The translations under genes and the position numbers were made by a program. From an uncultured Alistipes sp. (GTDB lineage: Bacteria; Bacteroidota; Bacteroidia; Bacteroidales; Rikenellaceae), in the NCBI GenBank assembly GCA_900546065.1, contig URBK01000007.1, forward strand, positions 1 to 64,000: a DNA stretch of 64,000 nucleotides, given 5' to 3'. The notes under the pieces are model-generated. The model had not been told where the DNA came from. It ran no database searches and worked only from the letters and a program-made list of their open reading frames with translations. Of the stretch, positions 10,082 through 18,555 are shown one piece after another. Within the stretch, counting starts at the first letter, position 1; each line of letters starts with the position of its first letter.

Positions 10082-10666
10082 CTACTTCTTGATAAACTTA
10101 TTGAACAATACCATCAGATAGCCCAACACGAAGAAGCCTCCGGGAGCCAGAACGAACACCAGCGGCGTGTAGTCCGAGATTCCGAGCGGCATGCCGAATA
10201 TCGCGCCGCTGCCCAGCACCTCACGCACGGCACCGATGACCGTAAGCGAAAGGGTAAATCCGATACCGATACCGATACCGTCGAAGATAGAGTCCACGAC
10301 GCCATTCTTCGAGGCGAAGGCCTCGGCACGGCCCAGAATGATACAGTTGACCACGATGAGCGGGATGAAGACACCCAGACTCGCATACAGCGACGGCACG
10401 TAAGCCTGCATGAGCATCTGTATGATGGTCACGAACGAAGCTATGACCACGATAAAGGCCGGAATACGCACCTTGTCGGGGATAAGGTTCTTGATGAGCG
10501 AGATAACCATATTCGACATGGTCAACACGGCCATCGTCGCCACACCCATACCCATGCCGTTCATGGCCGAGGTGGTCGTACCGAGCGTCGGACACATACC
10601 CAACACCAGCACGAAGGTGGGATTATCCTTGACGATCCCACGCAATATGATATTCAGTTTATTCAT
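10082..10666 (-). CDS. rnfE: Rnf electron transport complex subunit E
   Basis: A 194-residue six-helix membrane protein starting [10 protein letters not shown], with the RnfE/NqrD signature [15 protein letters not shown] carrying the conserved Cys. It is homologous to RnfA but inserted with opposite topology. The ATG at 10666 overlaps the end of rnfG by 8 bp, which suggests translational coupling; an open frame continues upstream to 10798 inside rnfG but that extension has no family match. Confidence 0.95.
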   Translation of the reverse strand: MNKLNIILRGIVKDNPTFVLVLGMCPTLGTTTSAMNGMGMGVATMAVLTMSNMVISLIKNLIPDKVRIPAFIVVIASFVTIIQMLMQAYVPSLYASLGVFIPLIVVNCIILGRAEAFASKNGVVDSIFDGIGIGIGFTLSLTVIGAVREVLGSGAIFGMPLGISDYTPLVFVLAPGGFFVLGYLMVLFNKFIKK

Positions 10667-11300
10667 TGTCGCCTCCTTCCTGAGCATCATGGCCCTCATG
10701 TGTAGCTGTTGCACCCGATACGCCGTCGGTAGATTCCTGCGCGCCGCTTGCCACCTTGAATGCCTCGTAGGCACGGGCCACGGCATCGGCATAGGCACGC
10801 GACGAGATCGTCGCGGCCGTCAGGGCATCTATGTCGCCGCCGTCCTTCTTGACCTTAAGTTTCAGGTTGGCCGGATTCTTACCCTGCACGCTGGCCAACA
10901 GGACGTTGCCCTCGTCGCACATCTTCGAGCCGAGACCCGGGGTCTCGCTCTGCTCCAGAACATTTACATTGAGAATGGTACCCTCGGCATCGAAGCCCAC
11001 CATCATGCGCACCTTGCCGCTGAAACCGCTCATGGTCATCGTCTCCACGGCATAACCAACGACGGCACCCGAGCCGTCGACAGCAGTATATATGTTGATC
11101 GGCATGTCGTCGATCGTCATCGTACTCATCTCGCTCTTCTCGAACGCCGGGAGCACGTTGGCCACAGCCGCAACGGTAGCCTGACGGTTAGCCTCGGCGA
11201 TGGCATCCTCCGTAATCATATTCACCGCCCCCACGCCGGCCGAAGCTATGAGCGTGATGGTAAACAGGACGGCAACCATATTAAAAAGTGTACTCTTCAT
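10659..11300 (-). CDS. rnfG: Rnf complex subunit G, FMN-binding protein
   Basis: A 213-residue subunit with one N-terminal membrane anchor (about 5-26) and a periplasmic FMN-binding domain. FMN is normally attached by ApbE to Thr in an [S/T]GAT motif. Here the core site reads DALTAATISS (residues 158-167, candidate Thr164), with Ala where Gly is usual. The C-terminal tail, rich in Gly, Glu, Asp and His, contains a canonical DGVSGATAT (192-200). Both are visible directly; which Thr carries FMN is unknown. It lies between rnfD (12 bp gap) and rnfE (overlap). Confidence 0.93.
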   Translation of the reverse strand: MKSTLFNMVAVLFTITLIASAGVGAVNMITEDAIAEANRQATVAAVANVLPAFEKSEMSTMTIDDMPINIYTAVDGSGAVVGYAVETMTMSGFSGKVRMMVGFDAEGTILNVNVLEQSETPGLGSKMCDEGNVLLASVQGKNPANLKLKVKKDGGDIDALTAATISSRAYADAVARAYEAFKVASGAQESTDGVSGATATHEGHDAQEGGDNE

Positions 11301-11312
11301 ATCTCAGCCCTC

Positions 11313-12290
11313 CTATTTCTTATCCGCGGCCAAACCGAAGCGCACGGGTTTCACATATTTGTTTATGAGCGGCGTAACGGCGTTCATCAGCAGTATGGCG
11401 AACGACATGCCCTCGGGATATGAACCCCACAGACGTATTATCATCGTCACGGCGCCGATACCGATACCGTAGATTATCATACCCTTGTGAGTCATGGGCG
11501 AGGTGACGTAGTCCGTAGCCATGAATATGGCACCGAGCAGGGCACCGCCGGCCAGAACATGGAATGCGGGCAGCTGATAGAGCAGCGCGCCGCCGCCGTC
11601 GGCCAGAGCCACGAAGAATGCGAAGACGGCCATCGTACCCAGAACAGCCACGGGTATGTGCCACGTGATGACGCGACGCCACAACAGATATATGCCGCCC
11701 ACGATCAGGGCCGCAGCGGCCACCTCGCCGAGCGAGCCGGGGATCGTACCGCTGAACATGCTCAGCAGATCGACATCCTCAACCGGGACACCGGCCTTGA
11801 TTGCGGCCAGCGGCGTTGCACCCGACATAGCGTCGGCATAACCCTCGACGACGGGTGCCGTAAAGGTTGTCATCTGCACGGGATACGCTATGAGCAGGAA
11901 TACACGTCCCACCAGAGCCGGATTGAAGGGGTTGCGTCCCAGACCGCCGAAGGTCATCTTGGCCACGCCGATAGCCACCAGCGACCCGATCACGACGATC
12001 CACCACGGAATCGACGACGGGAGGTTGAACGCCAGCAGCAGACCCGTCACCGCAGCCGAGAGATTCGACACGGTGCACTCGCCGTGGAAGAGGAACTTCT
12101 GGATAAGGAACTCGATAACGACGCAGCTGACAACGGCGATGGCCGACACCGTCAGCACATCGACGCCGTGCACCCACGTCGACACTGCCAATGCGGGCAG
12201 CATCGCGATGAGCACGTCACGCATGATCGAGCGGGTCGACTGCGCGCTGTGCACATGTGGCGACGGAGCTACAAAAAACTTGTTTGCCAT
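11313..12290 (-). CDS. rnfD: Rnf complex subunit D, membrane flavoprotein
   Basis: A 325-residue integral membrane protein of the NqrB/RnfD family, part of the ion-translocating core. It has several hydrophobic helices and the covalent flavin motif in DAMSGATPLA (Ser156 to Thr159; Thr159 is the expected FMN attachment residue). The N terminus (VAPSPHVHS) is typical of RnfD. Gaps are 36 bp to rnfC upstream and 12 bp to rnfG downstream. Confidence 0.95.
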   Translation of the reverse strand: MANKFFVAPSPHVHSAQSTRSIMRDVLIAMLPALAVSTWVHGVDVLTVSAIAVVSCVVIEFLIQKFLFHGECTVSNLSAAVTGLLLAFNLPSSIPWWIVVIGSLVAIGVAKMTFGGLGRNPFNPALVGRVFLLIAYPVQMTTFTAPVVEGYADAMSGATPLAAIKAGVPVEDVDLLSMFSGTIPGSLGEVAAAALIVGGIYLLWRRVITWHIPVAVLGTMAVFAFFVALADGGGALLYQLPAFHVLAGGALLGAIFMATDYVTSPMTHKGMIIYGIGIGAVTMIIRLWGSYPEGMSFAILLMNAVTPLINKYVKPVRFGLAADKK

Positions 12291-12326
12291 GATTTTTATC
12301 TCTTCTTTTATTATTTGCGTAAAACG

Positions 12327-13676
12327 TTACTTCTTGGCCTGAGCGGCGCGGGCGCGAATCATACCCATCACCGTCTGCTTGCCATGACGTATGTAGTCCA
12401 ACAGCGGCACGTTTGCCGGGCACGAGTACTGGCAGCAGCCGCACTCGATACAATCCGTCACACGCTCCTGCTCGGCACGCTCCCACATCTTGCGGCGCGA
12501 GAGTTTCGATATGAGGTATGGCTCCAGACCCATCGGGCAGGCGGCGACACATTTTGCACACTTGATGCAGGGGCCTTCGACGCCGCGGCGCGCCTCCGCG
12601 CCGTCCAACACGGTGATACCCGAACAACCCTTCGTCACGGGCGAATCGAGGTTCACCATGGCACGACCCATCATCGGGCCGCCGTTTATGACCTTCACGT
12701 CGCCGTCGGGAAGACCTCCGGCCTTCTCCAAAAGTTTCGATATGGGCGTACCCATACGCGTCAGCAGATTGCGCGGCGAGGCCACATGTTTTCCCGTCAC
12801 CGTCACAACGCGCTCGATCAGAGGCTTGTTCTTCTGCACGGCCTCATATACGGCCACCGCCGTCGAGACGTTGCACACAACAGCCCCGACGTGAATGGGC
12901 AATCCGGGCGGGGGCGGAACCTGTCGCCCCGTAACGGCTGCAATCAGCTGCTTCTCGCCGCCCTGCGGATAGCGTACCTTCAATGGCTCGACACGTACGC
13001 CGTAACCCTTCTCCGCAATCAGACGGCGCAGATGGTCAATGGCATCGGGCTTGTTGTTCTCGATGCCGATGACGGCCTTGTCGACGCCGACGGCGCGTTT
13101 CAGGATCTCGATACCGACCAGCAACTCCTCTCCGCGCTCCAGCATCGTGCGGTGGTCCGACGTAAGGTACGGCTCGCACTCCACGCCGTTTATGATGAGG
13201 TACTCGGCCTTGCAGCCCGGGGGCACCGACAACTTCACGTGCGTGGGGAAGGTAGCGCCGCCCATACCGACAACGCCCGCATCCTTTATCTTGGCGATGA
13301 TGGCCGCACCGTCCAGCGTACACTCGCGCACCAGCTGCGGCGTGCGGTCTATTGTGGGCATCCACTCGTCACCCTCGCGTTTGATCGTTATCATCATCTG
13401 GCGCAAACCCTGACCGTTGACCTGCATATCGACTGCCGTAACGGTACCCGATACGGGCGAGTGGATATTGGCCGACATGAAGCTCGAAGCCTCGGCTATG
13501 AGCTGTCCCGTCAGTACCTTGTCGCCCTTTGCCACCTTGGCCGTGGCCGGAGCGCCGATATGTTGTCCGAGCGGAATGTTGACGATGTCGGGAAGATCCA
13601 TCACCTCTATCGCCTTGGTGTTGCTCCACTTTTTATTGTCCGACGGATGAACTCCGCCCATGGGAAATGTCTTCAT
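12327..13676 (-). CDS. rnfC: Rnf complex subunit C, NADH/iron-sulfur subunit
   Basis: A 449-residue cytoplasmic subunit that in the family binds NAD(H) and FMN and passes electrons through two [4Fe-4S] clusters. An N-terminal segment (MGGVHPSDNK) precedes the flavin/NADH domain (GMGGATFPTHVK), and the C-terminal part has both cluster motifs, CIKCAKCVAACP and CIECGCCQYSCP. It lacks the long repetitive C-terminal tail seen in many proteobacterial RnfC proteins. It lies 12 bp after rnfB. Confidence 0.95.
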   Translation of the reverse strand: MKTFPMGGVHPSDNKKWSNTKAIEVMDLPDIVNIPLGQHIGAPATAKVAKGDKVLTGQLIAEASSFMSANIHSPVSGTVTAVDMQVNGQGLRQMMITIKREGDEWMPTIDRTPQLVRECTLDGAAIIAKIKDAGVVGMGGATFPTHVKLSVPPGCKAEYLIINGVECEPYLTSDHRTMLERGEELLVGIEILKRAVGVDKAVIGIENNKPDAIDHLRRLIAEKGYGVRVEPLKVRYPQGGEKQLIAAVTGRQVPPPPGLPIHVGAVVCNVSTAVAVYEAVQKNKPLIERVVTVTGKHVASPRNLLTRMGTPISKLLEKAGGLPDGDVKVINGGPMMGRAMVNLDSPVTKGCSGITVLDGAEARRGVEGPCIKCAKCVAACPMGLEPYLISKLSRRKMWERAEQERVTDCIECGCCQYSCPANVPLLDYIRHGKQTVMGMIRARAAQAKK

Positions 13677-13688
13677 ACTCTACACCGT

Positions 13689-14666
13689 TTATTTCTGCTC
13701 CTTAACACTATCTGTTTTTGCCGTTGCGGCACTATTCTCCGCCGCAGGCTGTTTCCCGGCCGCAGCTGCCGACTTTGCCGCAGGCGTTTCCGCCTTCACG
13801 GCCGCGCCCTCCGCCGACTTTGCCGCAGGCGCCTTGGGCGTCTTGGGCAGAGGCTCCATACCCACGAGCTTGATAGCGCCCGTAGGACATTCGTTAACGC
13901 ACTTGCGGCACAGCTTGCACTTCTGCGAATCGATATAGGCAAGGTTGTTCTCTATGGTGATGGCACCGAAGGCACACACCTTCTCGCACTTGCCGCAACC
14001 GATACATCCGGCCTTGCAGGCCTTCATCACGACGGCACCCTTGTCCTTCGACACGCAGCCGACATAGACGGCACGCCCCTTGGGCCACTTCTTGCGCAGC
14101 TCGATGATCTTCTTCGGGCACGCCTTGACGCAGGCGCCGCACGCCGTACATTTCTCCGCGTCGACCTCGGCAATACCCGTCTCGGGATTGATGTGTATGG
14201 CATCGAATGCACATGCCGCAACGCAGTCACCGTAACCGAGACATCCGTATGCGCACGCCGTCTCGCCGACATAGAGCGACGAGGCAACGGCACAGCTCTT
14301 GGCGCCGTCAAAGGTGTTTGTGCGCGGACGCTTGTCACACACGCCGCCGCAACGCACCGTAGCCACCATAGGCTCCTTCTCGGGAGCCGCCTTGCCCAGA
14401 TACGCCGCGATACCCTTCATCGTATCACCGCCGCCTACGGGGCAGAACAACGCCGAGATGTCATCGTTCTTGACCAGCGCGTCGGCCATGCCGCGACACC
14501 CTGCGAAACCGCAGCCGCCGCAGTTGGCCCCCGGAAGCATTTTCTCAACCTCGTCGATGCGGGGATCCTCCTCCACCTTGAATTTCTGTGCCACAAAGTA
14601 GAGCACGACGGCGGCCAAGATACCCAGCAAGCTGAGTGTCAAAATAGTAGATAGTAATACCGTCAT
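13689..14666 (-). CDS. rnfB: Rnf complex subunit B, multi-iron-sulfur ferredoxin-type subunit
   Basis: A 325-residue subunit, the likely entry point for electrons from ferredoxin. An N-terminal membrane helix is followed by the RnfB four-Cys motif in CGGCGFAGC, then four further ferredoxin-like Cys groups: CLGYGDCVAACAF, CTACGACVKACP, CIGCGKCEKVCAF and CKLCRKCVNECP. The last 45 or so residues are a low-complexity Ala/Lys/Pro/Glu tail. It overlaps rseC by 4 bp. Confidence 0.95.
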   Translation of the reverse strand: MTVLLSTILTLSLLGILAAVVLYFVAQKFKVEEDPRIDEVEKMLPGANCGGCGFAGCRGMADALVKNDDISALFCPVGGGDTMKGIAAYLGKAAPEKEPMVATVRCGGVCDKRPRTNTFDGAKSCAVASSLYVGETACAYGCLGYGDCVAACAFDAIHINPETGIAEVDAEKCTACGACVKACPKKIIELRKKWPKGRAVYVGCVSKDKGAVVMKACKAGCIGCGKCEKVCAFGAITIENNLAYIDSQKCKLCRKCVNECPTGAIKLVGMEPLPKTPKAPAAKSAEGAAVKAETPAAKSAAAAGKQPAAENSAATAKTDSVKEQK

Positions 14667-15091
14667 TTTGTTAGTTTAGTTATTGTGAATTTTATTTTTT
14701 TCCGGATTTTGTCACGCAGCAGATATAGCACACCGTAATAGAGCACCACGCCGCCGATTGCGGCCGCGGCCGCCGTACCCTCGCCGGCACCTGCCGATAC
14801 AAGCGCCACGAGCAATACCATTAAAACGAAAAAAGGCGCCACGTAGGCCAACACGACCGACTCGGCTCCCATACCCCTGCGTTGCAGGGCAACCTCGACC
14901 TCATCGCCCGCTCGATACTCTGCGGCCGACGGAGTCTCCACCTCGACAACCTTATCCGCGCTCTCTCCCGCGCCGCACACCCTGCGGGCATGGCAGGCGC
15001 TGCAGGCGCTCTCCACCTTCATACGCACATATACGGTCATACCCTCCGTGCGTATCACCTCGCCGCGATGTTTAATCTCAGCACTGTCCAT
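14663..15091 (-). CDS. RseC/MucC-family membrane protein
   Basis: A 142-residue protein from the ATG at 15091. The N-terminal soluble part has the RseC Cys cluster CSACHARRVCGAG, and two hydrophobic helices follow. RseC-type proteins accompany Rnf/Rsx operons and are linked to SoxR reduction or sigma-E control in Proteobacteria. Here it sits between nadE and rnfB, overlapping rnfB by 4 bp, so an assembly or redox role with Rnf is the natural inference. A GTG at 15112 would add seven residues. Confidence 0.85.
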   Translation of the reverse strand: MDSAEIKHRGEVIRTEGMTVYVRMKVESACSACHARRVCGAGESADKVVEVETPSAAEYRAGDEVEVALQRRGMGAESVVLAYVAPFFVLMVLLVALVSAGAGEGTAAAAAIGGVVLYYGVLYLLRDKIRKKIKFTITKLTK

Positions 15092-15118
15092 ACTGTCGTA
15101 CAAACGCCCCACGTGAGA

Positions 15119-16702
15119 TTAATATCCGTATTTGTTGATCAGCGGCAGCAGACACTCGTGACGGAACGAACGCACCGAGAGTCGCAACACGGGCGGATAC
15201 TGGTAACGTTTCTTTACGTTCTGCATCACCATCGTGTGTATCTTCTCCACGATCTCCGAGTCGAAACCAGCATTTATGATCTCCTCACGGTGCTGTCCCT
15301 CCTCGATCATACGGTAGAGGATGGCATCCACAACCTCATAAGGAGGCAGCGTATCGCTGTCGCGCTGATTGGGATGGAGCTCCGACGAGGGCTCCTTCTT
15401 CAATATGTTTTCGGGGATGACGTTATTGAACTTAAGGTTGATGTAACGGGCCAGATCATACACTTCGCTCTTGTAGAGATCGCCCGTGACACTGAACGCT
15501 CCGGCCGTATCGCCGTAGAGCGTACACCAACCGATGGCGTTCTCGCTCTTGTTCGACGAGTTGAGAAGCACATATCCGTCCTTGTTCTGCAAAGCCATGA
15601 GCAGCACCGTACGGATACGCGACTGTATGTTCTCCTCCGTAGCGTCGAACTCCGTGCCGCCGGTAACGGGCTTGAGCGTATCCATGATGGCCGTATAGAC
15701 TTCGTTTATGGGCAGCACGCTGTACTCGATGCCCAGATTCTCGGCCAGACGCTTGGCGTCCTCCACCGACTCGTTCGACGAGAACTGCGACGGCATCATC
15801 AACCCGCGCACATTCTCGGCGCCCAGAGCCCCGACGGCAAGACACGCCACAACCGACGAATCGATACCGCCCGACAGACCCACGCAGGCCTTCGTATATC
15901 CGCTCTTGTGGAAGAAGTCGCGCAGGCCCAGACATGCGGCCTTGTAGATCATGCGCGTGCGGTCATTATAGGTAGTATATGGAACAACGACCTCCGTATG
16001 GGGGACCGACGAATCGAAGATGCTGAAATCCTCCTCGAAGCTCTTCATCATGAGCTCCACCTTGCCCTCCTTGTTCATCACACCCGAGGTGCCGTCATAG
16101 ACCAGATCGCTCGATCCGCCCACTTGGTTTATCATGATTATGTTGCGGCACTCGGTATATGTCAGCCGGCGCATGGTTTCATATCGATACGTAAGCAGAC
16201 CCTTGCCGTAACGGCGCGAGTTTATGCTGACGACGAAGTCGGCCTCCTTGTCCAGTTCATGCAGATGCGACAGATCGTCTCCGACCATGACGGCTATGTT
16301 GCGGCCGCAAACCTTGACGACCTTGTATCCGCTGCCCGAGATGATGAATCCCATCTCGCGGCGCGCCGTCACATAACTCTTCTCTACGGTGTCGACGATA
16401 CGTCCGTTACGCAGGACGGCGGCGGCGCTCACCGTGCCGCGGTTCGTCAACAGAGGAGATCCTACGATAGCCGTTACCCTGCGGCAATACTTTGCGATAC
16501 GCTCGAGGGCCTCTTCGCAGAGCGTCAGAAACGTCGATTTGCGCAGAAGATCGTATGCCGGGGTGCCGCTGACGGCATACTCGGCGAACAAGACAAGATC
16601 GGCATCCTCCTTCTCGGCCTTCTCGACGGCATCGATTATCTTGGCGGTATTGCCTTCGATATCGCCGATAGTATAGTTTAATTGGGCAAGAGCTATCTTC
16701 AT
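15119..16702 (-). CDS. nadE: NAD+ synthetase with a degenerate N-terminal glutaminase domain
   Basis: A 527-residue protein. The C-terminal half is a clear NAD synthetase, with the ATP-pyrophosphatase loop GLSGGIDSS (about 275-283) and downstream NAD-site motifs (NKSEN, YGDTAGAFS). The N-terminal half aligns with the nitrilase-like glutaminase domain: the triad Glu is present (Glu41 in FAEYAVSG) and so is the Lys (Lys108), but the Cys position reads MVGDDLS, so Gly141 replaces the nucleophile. Known glutamine-dependent enzymes need that Cys, so I infer it uses free ammonia. It is shorter than many two-domain NadE proteins. It heads the rnf operon. Confidence 0.9.
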   Translation of the reverse strand: MKIALAQLNYTIGDIEGNTAKIIDAVEKAEKEDADLVLFAEYAVSGTPAYDLLRKSTFLTLCEEALERIAKYCRRVTAIVGSPLLTNRGTVSAAAVLRNGRIVDTVEKSYVTARREMGFIISGSGYKVVKVCGRNIAVMVGDDLSHLHELDKEADFVVSINSRRYGKGLLTYRYETMRRLTYTECRNIIMINQVGGSSDLVYDGTSGVMNKEGKVELMMKSFEEDFSIFDSSVPHTEVVVPYTTYNDRTRMIYKAACLGLRDFFHKSGYTKACVGLSGGIDSSVVACLAVGALGAENVRGLMMPSQFSSNESVEDAKRLAENLGIEYSVLPINEVYTAIMDTLKPVTGGTEFDATEENIQSRIRTVLLMALQNKDGYVLLNSSNKSENAIGWCTLYGDTAGAFSVTGDLYKSEVYDLARYINLKFNNVIPENILKKEPSSELHPNQRDSDTLPPYEVVDAILYRMIEEGQHREEIINAGFDSEIVEKIHTMVMQNVKKRYQYPPVLRLSVRSFRHECLLPLINKYGY

Positions 16703-16749
16703 TATATCCTCTTTTCAGATTAATTGTTAGACAACTATAAAATCCGTCG

Positions 16750-16757
16750 CAAATGTA
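16750..16757 (-). promoter_or_regulatory. Probable -7 box of the nadE-rseC-rnf operon
   Basis: On the minus strand TACATTTG (16757-16750) fits TAnnTTTG and lies 47 bp before nadE. I do not see a good TTTG at 19-20 bp upstream, so the -33 element is weak. Confidence 0.5.
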
Positions 16758-16800
16758 GTCATAATTTTTGGAAAGTTACCCCTCGGGCTACATATTTTTA

Positions 16801-16839
16801 CAAACAAAGACGGGAAGAACCCTTTCGGATTCATCCCGT
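16801..16839 (-). terminator. Terminator downstream of the zinc-ribbon gene
   Basis: Two 13-nt arms (16810-16822 and 16827-16839) pair with one mismatch and one G-U around a 4-nt loop. On the minus strand they are followed by CTTTGTTTG. It separates the trkA-to-zinc-ribbon operon from nadE. Confidence 0.65.
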
Positions 16840-16914
16840 TAGCTTTCGTCACGAAACACACCCGGAAGTTCCTCTAACTCCCTCCGGATATCCATGCATC
16901 CGCAGCCCGGACGC

Positions 16915-17670
16915 CTATTCGTGCGCCTCAGGGTCGTTCACAAGGATACGGCCGCAATATTCGCACACGATAAGTTTCTTGCCCAGACGGATGTCGGCCT
17001 GACGCTGCGGCGGAATATGGTTGAAGCAACCGCTGCACGCATCTCGCTTGACCGTAACCACGGCCAGACCGTTGCGCACGCTGTGGCGGATACGCTCATA
17101 GGCGGCCAGCAGCCGCTCGTCGATACGCGCCTTGGCCTTCTCGGCCTTCTCCGTAAGGGATGCGATCTGATCCGCCGTCTCGGCCTCGATGCTCTCCAGT
17201 TCCGATTTCTTGTCGTTGAGATCCACCGTGCGGTCGGCTACGACGGCCTCGGCATCTTCCAGCTGAGCCTTCTTCTGCTTGATGCCCGCAGCGTACTCCT
17301 TCAGGCGCTTCTCGGCCAGTTCGATCTCCAACTCCTGATACTCGATCTCCTTGGTTATGGCATCGAACTCGCGGTTGTTGCGCACGTTGTTCTGCTGTGC
17401 CTTGTAGTTGTTTATCTGAATCTTGGCCTGATCGACCTCGCGGCGGCGCTGCTTGGTCAGCGTATTGAGCTCTTCAATCTCGCCATTGATATTGTCGATG
17501 CGGGTCTTCAATCCCTCGATCTCATCCTCGAGATCCTGTACTTCCAGAGGCAACTCTCCCTTCACCTTGTTAATCTCGTCGATCTGCGAATCGATCTTCT
17601 GCAACTCGTAGAGAGCCATGATCTTCTCCTGCATCGAATAGTCGACATCGGATGTTTTCTTCTGTGCCAT
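16915..17670 (-). CDS. Coiled-coil protein with C-terminal C4 zinc ribbon
   Basis: A 251-residue protein. Residues about 20-180 are a long, charged coiled coil, and the C terminus carries a zinc ribbon with CSGC and CEYC pairs. This is the C4-type zinc-ribbon family found in many bacteria and often encoded beside Nif3-like proteins, as here (70 bp after nif3). A nucleic-acid or ribosome-associated role has been suggested for the family; nothing in this sequence settles it. It is the last gene of its operon. Confidence 0.85.
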   Translation of the reverse strand: MAQKKTSDVDYSMQEKIMALYELQKIDSQIDEINKVKGELPLEVQDLEDEIEGLKTRIDNINGEIEELNTLTKQRRREVDQAKIQINNYKAQQNNVRNNREFDAITKEIEYQELEIELAEKRLKEYAAGIKQKKAQLEDAEAVVADRTVDLNDKKSELESIEAETADQIASLTEKAEKAKARIDERLLAAYERIRHSVRNGLAVVTVKRDACSGCFNHIPPQRQADIRLGKKLIVCEYCGRILVNDPEAHE

Positions 17671-17740
17671 ATTGTATAATTAAATTTTACGCCTGCCAAG
17701 TATTCCGGCATCAACCGGAAAAAGCCCGAACTTCAACCGC

Positions 17741-18526
17741 TCAGACCATATAGTTCACGGGGTTGCGTGAACGCACACTTTTGCGAATTGCAAAGATAGG
17801 TAATTTTTTTGACAAAATATCAAATAATATTTCAATTGCACAATATTCGCTCTCGAAATGGCCCATATCGACCAAAATCATACGTCCCTCGTGGCGCATG
17901 AAGTCGTTATACCGCAGGTCTGCCGTAAGGTATATGTCGGCCTCGGCGGCCAGAGCCTCGTCTATGAGCGAACCGCCCGCACCGGTACATATGGCCACGC
18001 GGCGCACCGTCGGCCGCACGATGTCGCCATGGCGCAACGCCTGCACACCGAAACGCCGCATCACATGGCGCATGAACTCCTCCGTCGGCTCCTCCGTCGG
18101 CAGCTCGCCCACGACACCGAAGCCGGCACCGCCGCCCGCGGCCGCAGGCTCCAACACCCGCATCGACTCCAGACCCAGCATGTGGCCCACGCGCCAGCTC
18201 ATACCTTCGGGCGTACTGTCCAGATTTGTATGCGCCGCATACAACGCTATGCCGCGCCGCACGGCCTGCTCGACACACCGCTCCGTATATGAGGCCGAAT
18301 TGAGACGCTTCAACGGATGGAATATGACCGGATGGTGCGTTATGATAATATCACACCCCTCGGCCGCGGCCTCCTCTATAACCTCCTCGGTCACGTCTAC
18401 TGCCAACAGCGCCTTATGCACCTCGGCATCGGGACGCCCCACGGCAAGGCCCGCATTATCGTACGACTCCTGCAGGCCGAGCGGTGCAAACTCCTCGATC
18501 GCAGCCGCCACATCTCTGATCTTCAT
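17741..18526 (-). CDS. Nif3-like dinuclear metal-centre hexameric protein
   Basis: A 261-residue protein of the Nif3/YbgI family from the ATG at 18526. Family members bind two metals through His, Asp and Glu side chains; candidate ligands include ITHHPVIFHP, AAHTNLDS and DMGHFESE. It is the short form without the large central insertion found in many Firmicutes and Bacteroidetes versions. The biochemical activity of the family is not firmly settled. It sits between a MerR-like gene (29 bp gap) and the zinc-ribbon gene. Confidence 0.88.
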   Translation of the reverse strand: MKIRDVAAAIEEFAPLGLQESYDNAGLAVGRPDAEVHKALLAVDVTEEVIEEAAAEGCDIIITHHPVIFHPLKRLNSASYTERCVEQAVRRGIALYAAHTNLDSTPEGMSWRVGHMLGLESMRVLEPAAAGGGAGFGVVGELPTEEPTEEFMRHVMRRFGVQALRHGDIVRPTVRRVAICTGAGGSLIDEALAAEADIYLTADLRYNDFMRHEGRMILVDMGHFESEYCAIEILFDILSKKLPIFAIRKSVRSRNPVNYMV

Positions 18527-18555
18527 ATCCAAAAACTGCTAAATATCCCAAACGA

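Noticed and set aside
11487..14654. A 1055-residue open frame on the plus strand across the rnf genes
   Set aside because: It lies antisense to rnfD, rnfC and rnfB, which have full family motifs. It is His/Arg-rich, as expected for a shadow frame in GC-rich coding sequence.
15092..15112. GTG start for the RseC-like gene at 15112
   Set aside because: It would add seven residues without family match; the ATG at 15091 is preferred, though the choice is not certain.
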